Below the pieces are notes generated by a model. That model did no database searches. It was not told where the DNA came from and saw only the letters and a list, made by a program, of their open reading frames with translations. Position numbers and translations under genes: made by a program. Shown here one piece after another: positions 1-10,305 of a stretch of 64,000 bases of DNA. The first letter of the stretch is position 1. Each line of letters opens with the position of its first letter. The stretch is from an uncultured Acetatifactor sp. (GTDB lineage Bacteria; Bacillota; Clostridia; Lachnospirales; Lachnospiraceae). The stretch covers positions 1 through 64,000 of the forward strand of contig CANQNT010000005.1 of assembly GCA_947625255.1 (NCBI GenBank). Reading direction: 5' to 3'.

Positions 1-1713
<1,713 letters not shown>

Positions 1714-1731
<18 letters not shown>

Positions 1732-1980
1732 TTTCGACATACGACGACAATCGGCATTCGTGAAAACAGGTGTCATCGGTATGTGCTGGACCGCCGAATC
1801 GAGACCATCGATACGCCTTGTGGCTCTGTCCGGCAAAAGGTATCCGCGGGCTATGGGGTAGAGCGGAAAAAATATGAATATGACGACTTGTGCCGCATTG
1901 CAAAGGAAAAAGGAATCAATATTGCCGAAGCGGAGGAACTTGTTGCGGGTTTGAGCGCAGGAATGGAGGGATCGCGATGA
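1714..1980 (+). pseudogene. larC: LarC C-terminal fragment (nickel-pincer cofactor nickel insertase)
   Basis: The frame reads FRHTTTIGIRE, then LDRRIETIDTPCGSVRQKV, and YEYDDLCRIAKEKGI. This is the characteristic C-terminal region of LarC, the CTP-dependent nickel insertion enzyme that finishes the cofactor of lactate racemase-type LarA enzymes. Only about 83 residues remain; full LarC has roughly 400. Reading upstream, homology fades near 1732 and the frame hits TAG at 1711, just after the recombinase gene. The TGA at 1978-1980 overlaps the kduD start as ATGA, so larC and kduD were translationally coupled before disruption. The tail is presumably non-functional unless the element excises. 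Confidence 0.72.
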
Positions 1981-2738
1981 TTTTGGATTTGTTTCGTTTG
2001 GATGGGAGGACGGCCATTGTGACGGGAGCCAATACGGGGCTGGGACAAGGGATCAGCGTGGCTCTGGCCCAGGCGGGCGCCACAGTGATCGGCGCGGCGA
2101 GGAGAAGCTGCCAGGAAACGGCGCAAAGGATTCAGGCGTTTGACGGGCGCTTTTTTGAGGTGCTGGTAGATTTGAGCAGGCCGGGAGCGGTGGATACTGT
2201 CATTACAAGGACGAAAGAGCTTGCCGGACGGGCGGACATTCTGGTGAACAACGCGGGTATCATCCTGCGCGAGGATGCCATGGATGTGAGCGAAGAAAAC
2301 TGGGACAAGGTGATCAACCTGAATCAAAGGCTGGTATTTTTCTTGTCCCAGGCTGTCGCCAAAGAATTTTTCTTCCCTGCAGGAGGCGGAAAAATCATCA
2401 ACATCGCTTCCATGCTGAGTTTCCAGGGGGGTATCCGCGTGCCTGCCTACGCCGCGAGCAAGAGCGCGGTCGTGGGAATGACAAAGGCCCTGGCGGACGA
2501 GTGGGCGGCTCATGGAATTCAGGTGAATGCCATTGCCCCCGGTTATATGGCTACCAACAATACCTCCCAATTAAGAAGCGACGAGGAGAGAAGCGCTTCC
2601 ATCCTGAGCAGGATCCCCGCGGGCCGCTGGGGAACTCCGGAGGATATCATGGGAACTGCGGTTTATCTGGCCTCCAAGGCTTCCGATTATGTCAATGGTT
2701 TTACCATAGCGGTGGATGGAGGCTGGCTTGCGAGATAA
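1977..2738 (+). CDS. kduD: 2-dehydro-3-deoxy-D-gluconate 5-dehydrogenase
   Basis: Short-chain dehydrogenase of 253 residues, matching the E. coli KduD length and its diagnostic segments: TGANTGLGQG (cofactor loop), NNAG, INIASMLSFQGGIRVP, catalytic YAASK, AIAPGYMATNN and the C-terminal VDGGWLAR. KduD interconverts 2-keto-3-deoxygluconate and 5-keto-4-deoxyuronate-derived intermediates with NAD(H) in the cytoplasm, in pectin/uronate catabolism. The start at 1977 follows GGAGGG and overlaps the stop of the larC remnant by 4 nt. After disruption of larC, expression must depend on a promoter inside the element or the remnant. No other kdu genes lie in the window. Confidence 0.93.
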   Translation: MILDLFRLDGRTAIVTGANTGLGQGISVALAQAGATVIGAARRSCQETAQRIQAFDGRFFEVLVDLSRPGAVDTVITRTKELAGRADILVNNAGIILREDAMDVSEENWDKVINLNQRLVFFLSQAVAKEFFFPAGGGKIINIASMLSFQGGIRVPAYAASKSAVVGMTKALADEWAAHGIQVNAIAPGYMATNNTSQLRSDEERSASILSRIPAGRWGTPEDIMGTAVYLASKASDYVNGFTIAVDGGWLAR

Positions 2739-2845
2739 GCCAGCCGATTCCCGCAGCCGTTCTCTGGATAGAGTCCCGGAAGTGATTCCCGGGATTGAGC
2801 TGAAATATGGTATGGATGCCTTTTCACGGGTTTCCCGGCCCGGAT

Positions 2846-2922
2846 GAGCCAGACGAGGGTAATTCCGGAAACCAGACCCCTGAAACGGAGCAGCCAGGCG
2901 ATGATAATCCCGGAAACCAGAC
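2846..2922. repeat. Imperfect tandem direct repeat (2 x ~32 nt)
   Basis: The units at 2846-2877 and 2890-2922 align with a handful of mismatches and end in the same CCGGAAACCAGAC. They lie in the convergent intergenic region. Function unknown; this may simply be a local duplication. Confidence 0.45.
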
Positions 2923-2984
2923 TCATTGGAATGGTTGTTTTGTCTGCCAGAAGCCTTAAGGCCAGACGAAGAATAGGGACGGAA

Positions 2985-3009
2985 CACCGGTCCGCTTTCC
3001 GGACCGGTG
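2985..3009. other. Perfect 10-bp inverted repeat
   Basis: Arms CACCGGTCCG and CGGACCGGTG are separated by CTTTC. It lies about 70 nt past the end of the GH85 gene (minus strand) and 250 nt past kduD. No adjacent T-tract, so it could be a weak or protein-dependent terminator, or an operator. Only the symmetry is certain. Confidence 0.4.
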
Positions 3010-3078
3010 CCAATCACCAACGGGGAATATGTTATCCCCGGCAGTGAGGGCTGTGATAGGATTCAGCTCTGGTCGGAA

Positions 3079-5985
3079 TTATTTTTTGGCACGTTTTTTC
3101 AAGAGGACAGAGCTTATAGCGGCAAGCAGGATGACCAGCACGATAATCACCGCATAGAGGATGGGGACGGGGATCCTTGCGTCATCGCTTTGTCGGGAGG
3201 AGGAATCCTTTCCGGAGTCCGCTTCCCCTGACACCGCCGAATTGGCTCCCACAGCATTTTCCTCTGATGCGGATTCGGCCGTGCCGGAGCCTTGGGACTG
3301 GTCTTGTGTTTCCGAGGAGTCGTTTCTGGTCAGATAGACCTCTTCCGAGATATTGCCCGCATAGTCCTCCAGGCGGATGTAAAGTCCCTCCACTCTGGCG
3401 GAAAGCTTGTCAAAGGTATTCCAATCACTTCCTCCGCGCACAAAGGAAGAGGTCTCGGAACGTTCGCCGTCTGTCACTTTTTCATAATATAAGATATGCC
3501 ATTCGCTTGTGGAGGGCTGGGTTAAGCGCCCGTCACTCCAGATCGTACCGTCATAGGGGGCACAGTAGTGGTCCGGCAAAGTGGAATCTACCGAGGCGCT
3601 GGTGCCATTTGAAGCGGTCAGGGTGATAGTGACGGCGGCCCCGTCCGCATCGGCCCCGGTGGGTACCGTGATGGCGCAGCCGTTTTCGCCGGAACCAGTC
3701 CAGGTTCGGGGTTCTGCTTCATAAGCGGTAGTTACGGCTGCGTCCGCCGCGCCCCCTTCCCAGGAGAGAATCAGCTGCCCGTCCGTGGCATTGTCCACGC
3801 TGATTCCGTAAACGGCCTGACCAAAATCGTAAGTAAGGGAGGCGCCTTCGCTTTCCGTACCGTCTTCGGACACTGCCTTCAATAGAAACGTCACCTGGTC
3901 ATTCTCCAGAACCTCTGTGAGATTCTTCACATAGTAGGTTTCGTCATAAATTCCGCCCAGATAAATTTCCTTGCCGTCCTTTACGCCGTACAGATTGTAT
4001 TGCCGGACCTGCTCATAGGGGGCAATTTCCCAGGAAAGAATCATTTCCCCGGTCTCATAGGCCTTTTCCACGGTAAAGCCCGTGGGAGTTGCCGGAACGG
4101 TTGCCGGGCCGGAGGTATATTTGAGCTGGCCCAGATTCATTTGGTAGCTAGGGGCATTTCCCTCAAAAATCAGTCCGATCACGGCGATGCGCTCTCCCGC
4201 GTAAGCGGAGAGGTCCGCATCCGAGGTGGTCCAGCCGCCTGCGCTCAGGGTATTTTCCAGTTCAAAAGAGACAACCTGTTCAGGGGCGCTTTCAAAGATC
4301 AGCCCCAGCTTCATGCCGGCGGAATCCTTGGAGGTTTTGCGGAACGTGACGCTGAAGCGGGAATCGTTGGTTACGTCCAGGGCTGTTTTGTAGAGATGCA
4401 GAAAATTCGCGGCGTCCAGGCTGCCGTAGACTGCCAGGGAGGAGCCGCCGTTGTAGGCGCCGACGGGCTGGAAAGCGAAGGAACCCTCTTTTCCGTCGTT
4501 ATAGACCTTGCGCAGCTCATCCCCGTAGTCAAATTCCGCGGAAAGCCTGGAACCATCGGTTTCAAACCACCATTGCCAGGTGGGAAGAAAATCTTGCAGG
4601 TTGATATTGGACCATTCGGCCTCACTGGACACCTGACCGTTTTTAACATATTCCAGACCGTGCCCCGTGTTAAAATTCGTCACAAAGGTCTGACCGTTTA
4701 TGACGGAACGCTCCGCGATATAATCCGCCACACCGGTAAAGTCCGCGGCTTCCAGCGTTTCCGCATCCTCAGTCAGGCCCGGATCCAAAACGGTGGTTCT
4801 CGTGTTTTGGCTGCCGGTCCACCATAAACGCTCCCGTTCAAAGGCCATCCATTGGTATTCGTCCATTTCGCGGGTAAACAGGCGCAATCCCGTTTCCGCA
4901 TCGTATCCAACGGTCTGCTCCAGACCGGTCTGAACGAAATCCGTACCAAGACTGGCAATGGAACCGTTCATGCCCTGCCCGTCATAGATGCTGGAAAAGT
5001 CATTGCCGAAACGGTCCCTTCCGGCTTCAAAGCCGCTGAAAGCCACTTCGAATTTATCAAAGTTCCCCACACCCGCGTCGCCCGGAACTGGGTGGCCGTA
5101 TTCAATAAACACGGAATTGGCCGCGGCCCGGCCCGATTCATCGGTCAGCATCTGATCGCTGAAGCTGCCTGCGTTGTACCATTGAATATACATTCCGTCT
5201 TCCCGCATCTGGGCAAGAAATTCCCGCAGTTTCAGCCGGACGGAATTGTCATAGGAACGTCCTTCCATATTGAAAAAATAGCCGTCAAAACCATAATACC
5301 TGGCAAGCTCCGTCATCTTGTCCGCCACCGGGTAGCGTCCGTTTTCATCCTGATAAAGCATGACTTCGAAATTCTGGTAGGCCCGGGGCTGAAACATACA
5401 TCCCAGGGACAGAACGCCATTCTTATGGGCGGCGTTGGTGTAAGCCGAATTGGGAAGGTTTACCAGACCAAATTCAAAATATCGCCTTGACCAGGCGTTT
5501 CCATCGGTGGCGTTCCGCTCGTCTTCAATGTCGTTCAGCTCCTCCGGCGTTCCCACGGAGGGCATTCCATGCCAGGAAGCATAATAGTCCACATATTGCC
5601 AGAAGTTGAAAAGATGTGCGCTGAATTCATTGGTATAAGGGTAGCTGTTGAAAAACGCATTGCCATAGTCGCCGGTAAGGGTAAGGTATTGCGCCTGATC
5701 GGAGAGCCCGGGATTGGCCTGGGTGGCGGCAAAGGTTTCGTTACGCTCCTGCAGAGGGACTCTGGCCCGCAAAAGCTCTCCGTAAGGGTCCGTCTCCGGT
5801 GACCAGTCCATGATGTCCTCCACGCGGTAACCGTGTTGGTAAGGCTGGTTTTCGCCTTTGGCGCTTTCCCCTATGTAGGGGTAGGTGTCGCCCGCGTAAA
5901 CGACGGCTGATGACCCAAACAACAAGGACAGCCCTGACATAAATGCGAGGACGGTGGATAAAGTTCGGCTTTTGGCTCTTTTCAT
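3079..5985 (-). CDS. GH85 endo-beta-N-acetylglucosaminidase, secreted and membrane-anchored
   Basis: Predicted to cut the chitobiose core of N-linked glycans outside the cell. The 968-residue protein starts with a signal peptide (residues 1-31). The GH85 catalytic domain spans about 35-400 and contains YGFDGYFFNME, with the family's catalytic Asn239 and Glu241. C-terminal to this lie beta-rich carbohydrate-binding and Ig/fibronectin-like modules (about 480-870), a Ser/Glu-rich linker, and a transmembrane helix at about 940-962 ending KKRAKK. There is no LPXTG signal, so retention is by the helix. The gene is monocistronic with its own promoter (6021-6049) and a GGAGG ribosome site. It suggests foraging on host or dietary glycoproteins. 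Confidence 0.9.
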   Translation of the reverse strand: MKRAKSRTLSTVLAFMSGLSLLFGSSAVVYAGDTYPYIGESAKGENQPYQHGYRVEDIMDWSPETDPYGELLRARVPLQERNETFAATQANPGLSDQAQYLTLTGDYGNAFFNSYPYTNEFSAHLFNFWQYVDYYASWHGMPSVGTPEELNDIEDERNATDGNAWSRRYFEFGLVNLPNSAYTNAAHKNGVLSLGCMFQPRAYQNFEVMLYQDENGRYPVADKMTELARYYGFDGYFFNMEGRSYDNSVRLKLREFLAQMREDGMYIQWYNAGSFSDQMLTDESGRAAANSVFIEYGHPVPGDAGVGNFDKFEVAFSGFEAGRDRFGNDFSSIYDGQGMNGSIASLGTDFVQTGLEQTVGYDAETGLRLFTREMDEYQWMAFERERLWWTGSQNTRTTVLDPGLTEDAETLEAADFTGVADYIAERSVINGQTFVTNFNTGHGLEYVKNGQVSSEAEWSNINLQDFLPTWQWWFETDGSRLSAEFDYGDELRKVYNDGKEGSFAFQPVGAYNGGSSLAVYGSLDAANFLHLYKTALDVTNDSRFSVTFRKTSKDSAGMKLGLIFESAPEQVVSFELENTLSAGGWTTSDADLSAYAGERIAVIGLIFEGNAPSYQMNLGQLKYTSGPATVPATPTGFTVEKAYETGEMILSWEIAPYEQVRQYNLYGVKDGKEIYLGGIYDETYYVKNLTEVLENDQVTFLLKAVSEDGTESEGASLTYDFGQAVYGISVDNATDGQLILSWEGGAADAAVTTAYEAEPRTWTGSGENGCAITVPTGADADGAAVTITLTASNGTSASVDSTLPDHYCAPYDGTIWSDGRLTQPSTSEWHILYYEKVTDGERSETSSFVRGGSDWNTFDKLSARVEGLYIRLEDYAGNISEEVYLTRNDSSETQDQSQGSGTAESASEENAVGANSAVSGEADSGKDSSSRQSDDARIPVPILYAVIIVLVILLAAISSVLLKKRAKK

Positions 5986-6020
5986 GAATTTTTTACCTCC
6001 AATTTTCCGTTGTCTTAATC

Positions 6021-6049
6021 ATTATAACAAAACAACCTAAATGTATCAA
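6021..6049 (-). promoter_or_regulatory. Sigma-A promoter for the GH85 gene
   Basis: On the minus strand TTGATA (6044-6049) is followed after 17 nt by TATAAT (6021-6026), 36 nt upstream of the start codon. Consensus match and spacing are good. Confidence 0.7.
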
Positions 6050-6153
6050 ATACATATATTAAATTGTTTGCTATATTCCAAGGTATGGAAAGGCATGGCA
6101 AAGTGGCATGGCAAAATGTCCACAGGAAAGCAACTGTTTGCTTTTGATTTCAT

Positions 6154-6999
6154 GTGTGCTTTGCGGCGTACATTGCCGTGACGATAACTTGGGGTCAGAA
6201 TTCAATCGATTGTGGTCAAACCATTGAAAGAAAAGGTGTATTATGCTATAATTTTTACATTACCATAGAAAACAAGGTCTTTTCCCAAAAGGCGGAGCGC
6301 GCGGTTAGAGAATACTTTTCAGGAGGTAAGGAAGAGGTTCAGATTTCGCTCTATGGGGAAGGGTATTCCTTGTTAAATTCCATGGAAAAGGGCAGGAACT
6401 ATGACCTTTATTTTCTGGATGTTGAGATGCCGGAAATAAACGGTCTGGAATTAGCGCAGAAAGTATATGCATTGGATGACCGTGCCAGGATTGTTCTGGT
6501 TGCATCCCATGAGAAATATGCGATTTCCGGCTATAAGGTAAGAGCATATTATTTCATATTAAAGGACGAATATATGGCAGAGATACCAGCCGTTCTGGAT
6601 CGGATGGAGAACGAGTCTCAGAAGGATGGGGGATGTGAAGAATACTACCTGATCCCAAATAAGGTATGGGGGAAGAAGATAAGATTCCGCGATATTGTGT
6701 ATCTGACAAAAGAGAAGAAATACGTGACGTTCCATTGCAGGGGCGGGCGGGAATACAGAGAACGCATAGCGTTAGGAGAAGCTTACAAAAAGTTACCACA
6801 GGATAAGTTTATTTTTGCGGACAAGGGATTCGTTATCAATATGCAGTATGTTTCCAGCTGGACAGGGACTGCAATCAAATTGGATAATGGCGCTGACATG
6901 ATAGAGGTTCCGGTCAGCAGACGATTGAGCGCGGAGGTAAAGGAACGCCTGGCCTGGTTTTGGAAAAAAAATGATGGCGGTGTTCTATTATGGTTATGA
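6154..6999 (+). CDS. LytTR-family response regulator, N-terminus doubtful
   Basis: The receiver domain has the phospho-acceptor in YFLDVEMPEINGLELA and the conserved lysine in ILKDE. A LytTR DNA-binding domain follows (about 170-270: IVYLTKEKKYVTFHC to SRRLSAEVKERL). The usual acidic pair at the start of the receiver (ICDDE) is replaced by ITIEN. No good ribosome site supports the open start at 6154, and a TTGAAA-17-TATAAT motif at 6224-6252 overlaps the first receiver codons. The gene may therefore be truncated at the 5' end or inactive. It overlaps the remnant of its partner kinase by 29 nt. AgrA/ComE-like quorum or bacteriocin control is the usual role of such regulators. Confidence 0.65.
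   Translation: MCFAAYIAVTITWGQNSIDCGQTIERKGVLCYNFYITIENKVFSQKAERAVREYFSGGKEEVQISLYGEGYSLLNSMEKGRNYDLYFLDVEMPEINGLELAQKVYALDDRARIVLVASHEKYAISGYKVRAYYFILKDEYMAEIPAVLDRMENESQKDGGCEEYYLIPNKVWGKKIRFRDIVYLTKEKKYVTFHCRGGREYRERIALGEAYKKLPQDKFIFADKGFVINMQYVSSWTGTAIKLDNGADMIEVPVSRRLSAEVKERLAWFWKKNDGGVLLWL
6224..6252 (+). promoter_or_regulatory. Promoter-like motif over the regulator's 5' end
   Basis: TTGAAA (6224-6229), 17 nt, TATAAT (6247-6252). If used, transcription would begin downstream of every plausible start for a full receiver domain. It is therefore either coincidental or evidence that the regulator's start has been lost. Confidence 0.35.
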
Positions 7000-7312
7000 T
7001 TTCCTATATACGGCAGTGAAAGTGCTGGTGGGGGGGTGGTTAGCGGCGGTAGTTTGGGAACCGGCATATAGGAAATGGACGGAACAGATTGTGATACTGC
7101 TTACGGCGGTCGTGATAGGGGCCTGAATGTATGGAATCATGTAAGCGGGTCCATTTTGTTTTCTAATAATATACTTTTGACCTTTGTATCCTTGTAACAT
7201 TGATCAGCGGACTGCTTTTCTGCGGCAGTAAAGGAACTTTGCGGTATTCCTGTGCGATCTATTGTTTATTCTGGATAGGCTTAGTGTTAGTGGATCTGCT
7301 CAACCCGTAAAA
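6971..7312 (+). pseudogene. Remnant of a membrane sensor kinase N-terminus
   Basis: An open frame from 6971 encodes 51 residues starting MMAVFYYGYDFLYTAVKVL and stops at 7124-7126. The next pieces continue a polytopic membrane protein in shifted frames: WNHVSGSILFSNNILLTFVSL stops at a TAA near 7196, then TLISGLLFCGSKGTLRYS to WIGLVLVDLLNP stops near 7310. The order LytTR regulator then polytopic GHKL-type histidine kinase is standard in Lachnospiraceae. Here only the first membrane helices survive; the kinase domain is gone. Assignment as a kinase is inferred from position and the membrane pattern. Confidence 0.55.
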
Positions 7313-7493
7313 TGTGGAAATGCGGTTTTACTTGACTTGATGGAGGAGGAAGATACTGTGAAAATGCAAGTTTTAGGACAGTCTGGGGGATGATAAATAT
7401 GACGGTATGATAAGTGGATTATTATACAATGAAGACTATTCAAATTTTGTGGATGTAAACTAAAATATTTTTGTTCTTAGAAAGGGGATTATT
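7313..7493. other. AT-rich spacer after the kinase remnant
   Basis: Low-GC DNA with short open stretches only. Apart from a GAAAGGGG ribosome site at about 7480-7490 serving the next gene, nothing recognisable was found. It probably contains further decayed sequence. Confidence 0.4.
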
Positions 7494-7883
7494 ATGAAAT
7501 ACAATATTTTTAAAACAGTACTATGTATGATGACGATTATCTCATTACTCGTATATTCTGTTCCGATGAATGCGATTGCTGACGAACATGTATGCATACC
7601 CATAGAAAAGTCCAGACAATATCAAAGTTCAACTTATGTAGATGGTACTTATCACAGTAATAGGTATCATGTATTTTATGAATGCCAGGTCTGCCACGCT
7701 TCTATGGGTGACGGCTATATATCTGAACAAGAGACGCATTTATGGCATGGATATTATGAGGATTTGGGACATGTTTATAGAAGCCATAAATATAAAATTC
7801 ATTGTAGTTATTGTAGTGCAACAATAGAAATTGAAATAAGTTGCCAATATGAATTAAACGGGATACATAGCACTCCCTATTAA
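7494..7883 (+). CDS. Small secreted hypothetical protein with CxxC pairs
   Basis: A 129-residue protein with a clear signal peptide (about 1-29, ending NAIADE). The mature part has two spaced cysteine pairs, CQVCH (about residue 64) and CSYC (about 103), plus several histidines, which would fit a zinc-ribbon-like or disulfide-stabilised fold. I do not recognise the family. The gene is strikingly AT-rich compared with its neighbours and follows the decayed sensor pair, which suggests recent transfer or relic status. The start at 7494 has GAAAGGGG about 6-12 nt upstream. Confidence 0.6.
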   Translation: MKYNIFKTVLCMMTIISLLVYSVPMNAIADEHVCIPIEKSRQYQSSTYVDGTYHSNRYHVFYECQVCHASMGDGYISEQETHLWHGYYEDLGHVYRSHKYKIHCSYCSATIEIEISCQYELNGIHSTPY

Positions 7884-7946
7884 AATATCGTCTTAAGTAC
7901 TTATTGTCTGGTTTGCAAACCGTACTGAAAACAGGAAGGTGGAGTT

Positions 7947-10205
7947 GTGAAGAAAAGAAATTTTTTTGTTCTTCCGATCTGCATGACGCTTTTTGTTTCC
8001 TTTGTAATATTCTCGGCCTGTGGGAAAAAGGAGGATTCCCAGGCTCCGGAACTGGGAGTTGACGGATACGTCTATGTGGCGGAATCCTTTTCCCCGGCGG
8101 GGCAGTCGGAGGAGGCAGGCGTATGGTACCATGTTAAATCTTATAACGGATATGTGTATTATGTCTTTCAACAGGTCATCTGCAGGATGGCCCTTACCGA
8201 GGAAGGACAGCCGGGAGAGACGGAGGTTGTGGCGGCATTGAATGGTACGGCAATGACCCTGCTTGACTACACCGTGGATGAGGAAGGGGCCGTTTATATT
8301 TTATCAGGGGATGTGCAGGCCTGGACGGAAAGAGATGAGCAGACAATGAAAGGCAGCCTGCTGAAACTGCTTTCTGATGGGACGTCAGCGTATCAGTTGT
8401 CTTTGTCAGAAATACCCCTTGCCGCCAATTCAGGCGGGGGGAATCTTCTTGCGCTGGGAAGCGGTCATGAGCTGTATCTGCTGGCAGCGGACGGAATCTA
8501 CCTGTTTGGTCCGGACGGAAAGGCGGACGGGAGAATAGCAACGGAAGCCTGTCTGCCAGGCGGCAGCGGAAAGGAAGACCTGGTAGAAAGCGAAAACGGG
8601 AAAGTTTATTACTGCGTCAGCGGCATTTTAAACGGTGCGGGTTACGAGATGACCTTGTATGAAGTGCTGAAAGGGCAGGGAGGCAGGCTCGCGGAGGAAA
8701 TGACGGGTTCCGACCAGAATATGGGCGGCCGCATCGTGGGCTCGCCTTACGGAATTTTGTATCTGAACAGAGGAAACCTTGCCCAATATCGACAGGAAAG
8801 CAATGCCTTTCAGAACATCTTGCGGATGCAGGACTCCAATCTATATGATAACGTTTCCGAAATGACACAGATTTCGGAAAGCCGGTTTCTGGTGTGTACG
8901 GTTGGGGAGAGTGAGGAAGAATGGTACTTTCTTACCAAAACCCCGGTGGATGAGATTCCGCCGAAAGAAATCCTGGTACTGGCGTCTGTCGCTCCTTCGT
9001 CTAACCTTACTACCAGTATTACCCGCTTTAACAGGGCGAGCAGCCGTTATCATGTGATCGTGGAAACCTTTGACGGGGCGGGTTGGCAGGAAAGGCTGGA
9101 TGCCAGGATCGTATCCTCCGATCCTCCTGATCTGTTGGATATGTCCTCCCGTCTGGATGTCCAGAAATACGCGGACAAGCAGGGTCTGGAGGATCTGATG
9201 CCCTATCTGGAAAGCAGCGAACTGCTGAATCCGGAAATAATCCAGGAAAGCATTCTGGACGGCTATACCATAAATGGCAGGCTCGTTTGCATTCCATCCA
9301 GATTTCGTATTCGGGCGCTGATTGGAAGGAGTGCGCAGATCGGAACAGAAAAGGGCTGGACAATGGAGGGACTGCAGAAGACTCTGGAAGAATATCCCCG
9401 GCTTGTGCCCCTGCAGCAGATCTATGGATACGATTCCCTCTTTGGCAACATCTTGGTAAACATATGCGCGGACTATTTGTTGGAACAATTTGTGGACTGG
9501 AACGCCGGGGAATGCCATTTCCAGGATGAGGAATTTCTGGCCTTTATGGAATGGCTGGCGGAATATTCCCGCAAAAAGGAACAGGTATCCTATGATAACC
9601 GTTTCGTGTCGGATGAGCTTCTTCTGCTGAGGGAGGAAATCGGTGGTATTGGGGATATTTTGAACTATGAAATTCTTTTCGACGAAGAGATCACCATGAA
9701 AGGTTTTCCAACGGTTTCAGGAGACCCGTTCTATTACGGGGTTCCCGAGGATGCGGTAGGCATTCTGGCGGGTTCTAAGGAAAAGGAAGGCGCATGGAGT
9801 TTTCTGGAATATTTCCTGACAAGGGAAAGCGCCCATTATTATAGCTTTCCCTGCAGGAAAGACCTGCTTGAAGATATGCTTGGAGAAGAAATGACGCCGG
9901 AATATCGGAGAAATGACGATGGGGAAATCATCATTGACCAGAATGGGGAACCCGTAGAAAAGCCCAAAGGAGGAGTTGTGATCGATGGGGAAACCTATTA
10001 TTATTATGCCGCCACGCAGGAGCAGACGGATCGGCTCCTTGACATGGTCGCCCATACCCGTTTTTCCGTCAGAAGCACCATGGAGCAGGATATTCTTGCC
10101 ATCATACAGGAAGAAATGTCTTATTATGTGGATCAGAAAAAAACACTGCGGGACGTGACGGACATTATCCAGAACCGGGTGAGCGTACTTCTGAATGAGA
10201 GATAG
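7947..10205 (+). CDS. Lipoprotein: repeat-rich N-half plus solute-binding C-half
   Basis: A 752-residue lipoprotein with lipobox FSAC at about residue 25. The N-half (about 40-330) is made of short beta segments typical of propeller-like repeats (VYYVFQQVICRMA, GAVYILSGD, GILYLNRGNL). From about 337 (ILVLASVAPSSNLTTSITRF) it becomes a family 1-type extracellular solute-binding protein, with the DPPDLLDM and GAWSFLEYFLTR segments. No permease gene is adjacent. A paralog with the same plan lies at 32272-34479. The GTG start at 7947 follows AGGAAGGTGGAG. The C-half should bind a sugar or oligosaccharide at the membrane; the role of the N-half is unknown. Confidence 0.75.
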   Translation: MKKRNFFVLPICMTLFVSFVIFSACGKKEDSQAPELGVDGYVYVAESFSPAGQSEEAGVWYHVKSYNGYVYYVFQQVICRMALTEEGQPGETEVVAALNGTAMTLLDYTVDEEGAVYILSGDVQAWTERDEQTMKGSLLKLLSDGTSAYQLSLSEIPLAANSGGGNLLALGSGHELYLLAADGIYLFGPDGKADGRIATEACLPGGSGKEDLVESENGKVYYCVSGILNGAGYEMTLYEVLKGQGGRLAEEMTGSDQNMGGRIVGSPYGILYLNRGNLAQYRQESNAFQNILRMQDSNLYDNVSEMTQISESRFLVCTVGESEEEWYFLTKTPVDEIPPKEILVLASVAPSSNLTTSITRFNRASSRYHVIVETFDGAGWQERLDARIVSSDPPDLLDMSSRLDVQKYADKQGLEDLMPYLESSELLNPEIIQESILDGYTINGRLVCIPSRFRIRALIGRSAQIGTEKGWTMEGLQKTLEEYPRLVPLQQIYGYDSLFGNILVNICADYLLEQFVDWNAGECHFQDEEFLAFMEWLAEYSRKKEQVSYDNRFVSDELLLLREEIGGIGDILNYEILFDEEITMKGFPTVSGDPFYYGVPEDAVGILAGSKEKEGAWSFLEYFLTRESAHYYSFPCRKDLLEDMLGEEMTPEYRRNDDGEIIIDQNGEPVEKPKGGVVIDGETYYYYAATQEQTDRLLDMVAHTRFSVRSTMEQDILAIIQEEMSYYVDQKKTLRDVTDIIQNRVSVLLNER

Positions 10206-10305
10206 CCCGCCCGGTCAAATCAAAGGCGGCCATCATGCCGCGCTGGTACGGCAGCCTGGCTCGCCGGGAGCGTTCCCTGGCGGTATCTGAACAGTACCGG
10301 TACTC

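Larger units (their letters stand above)
2739..3078. other. 340-nt intergenic region between convergent genes
   Basis: kduD and the GH85 gene converge here. The stretch holds two imperfect copies of a roughly 32-nt unit (2846-2877 and 2890-2922) that share CCGGAAACCAGAC, and a perfect 10-bp inverted repeat with a 5-nt loop at 2985-3009 (CACCGGTCCG arm). Neither side of the hairpin has a T-run, so a classic intrinsic terminator is not supported. No convincing gene was seen. A hydrophobic open frame on the minus strand comes from the repeats. Confidence 0.5.

Noticed and set aside
2687-3013. Hydrophobic 108-residue minus-strand open frame beyond kduD
   Set aside because: Its repeated VSGI-type peptides come from the local DNA repeat, it overlaps the end of kduD, and it has no ribosome site or recognisable family.
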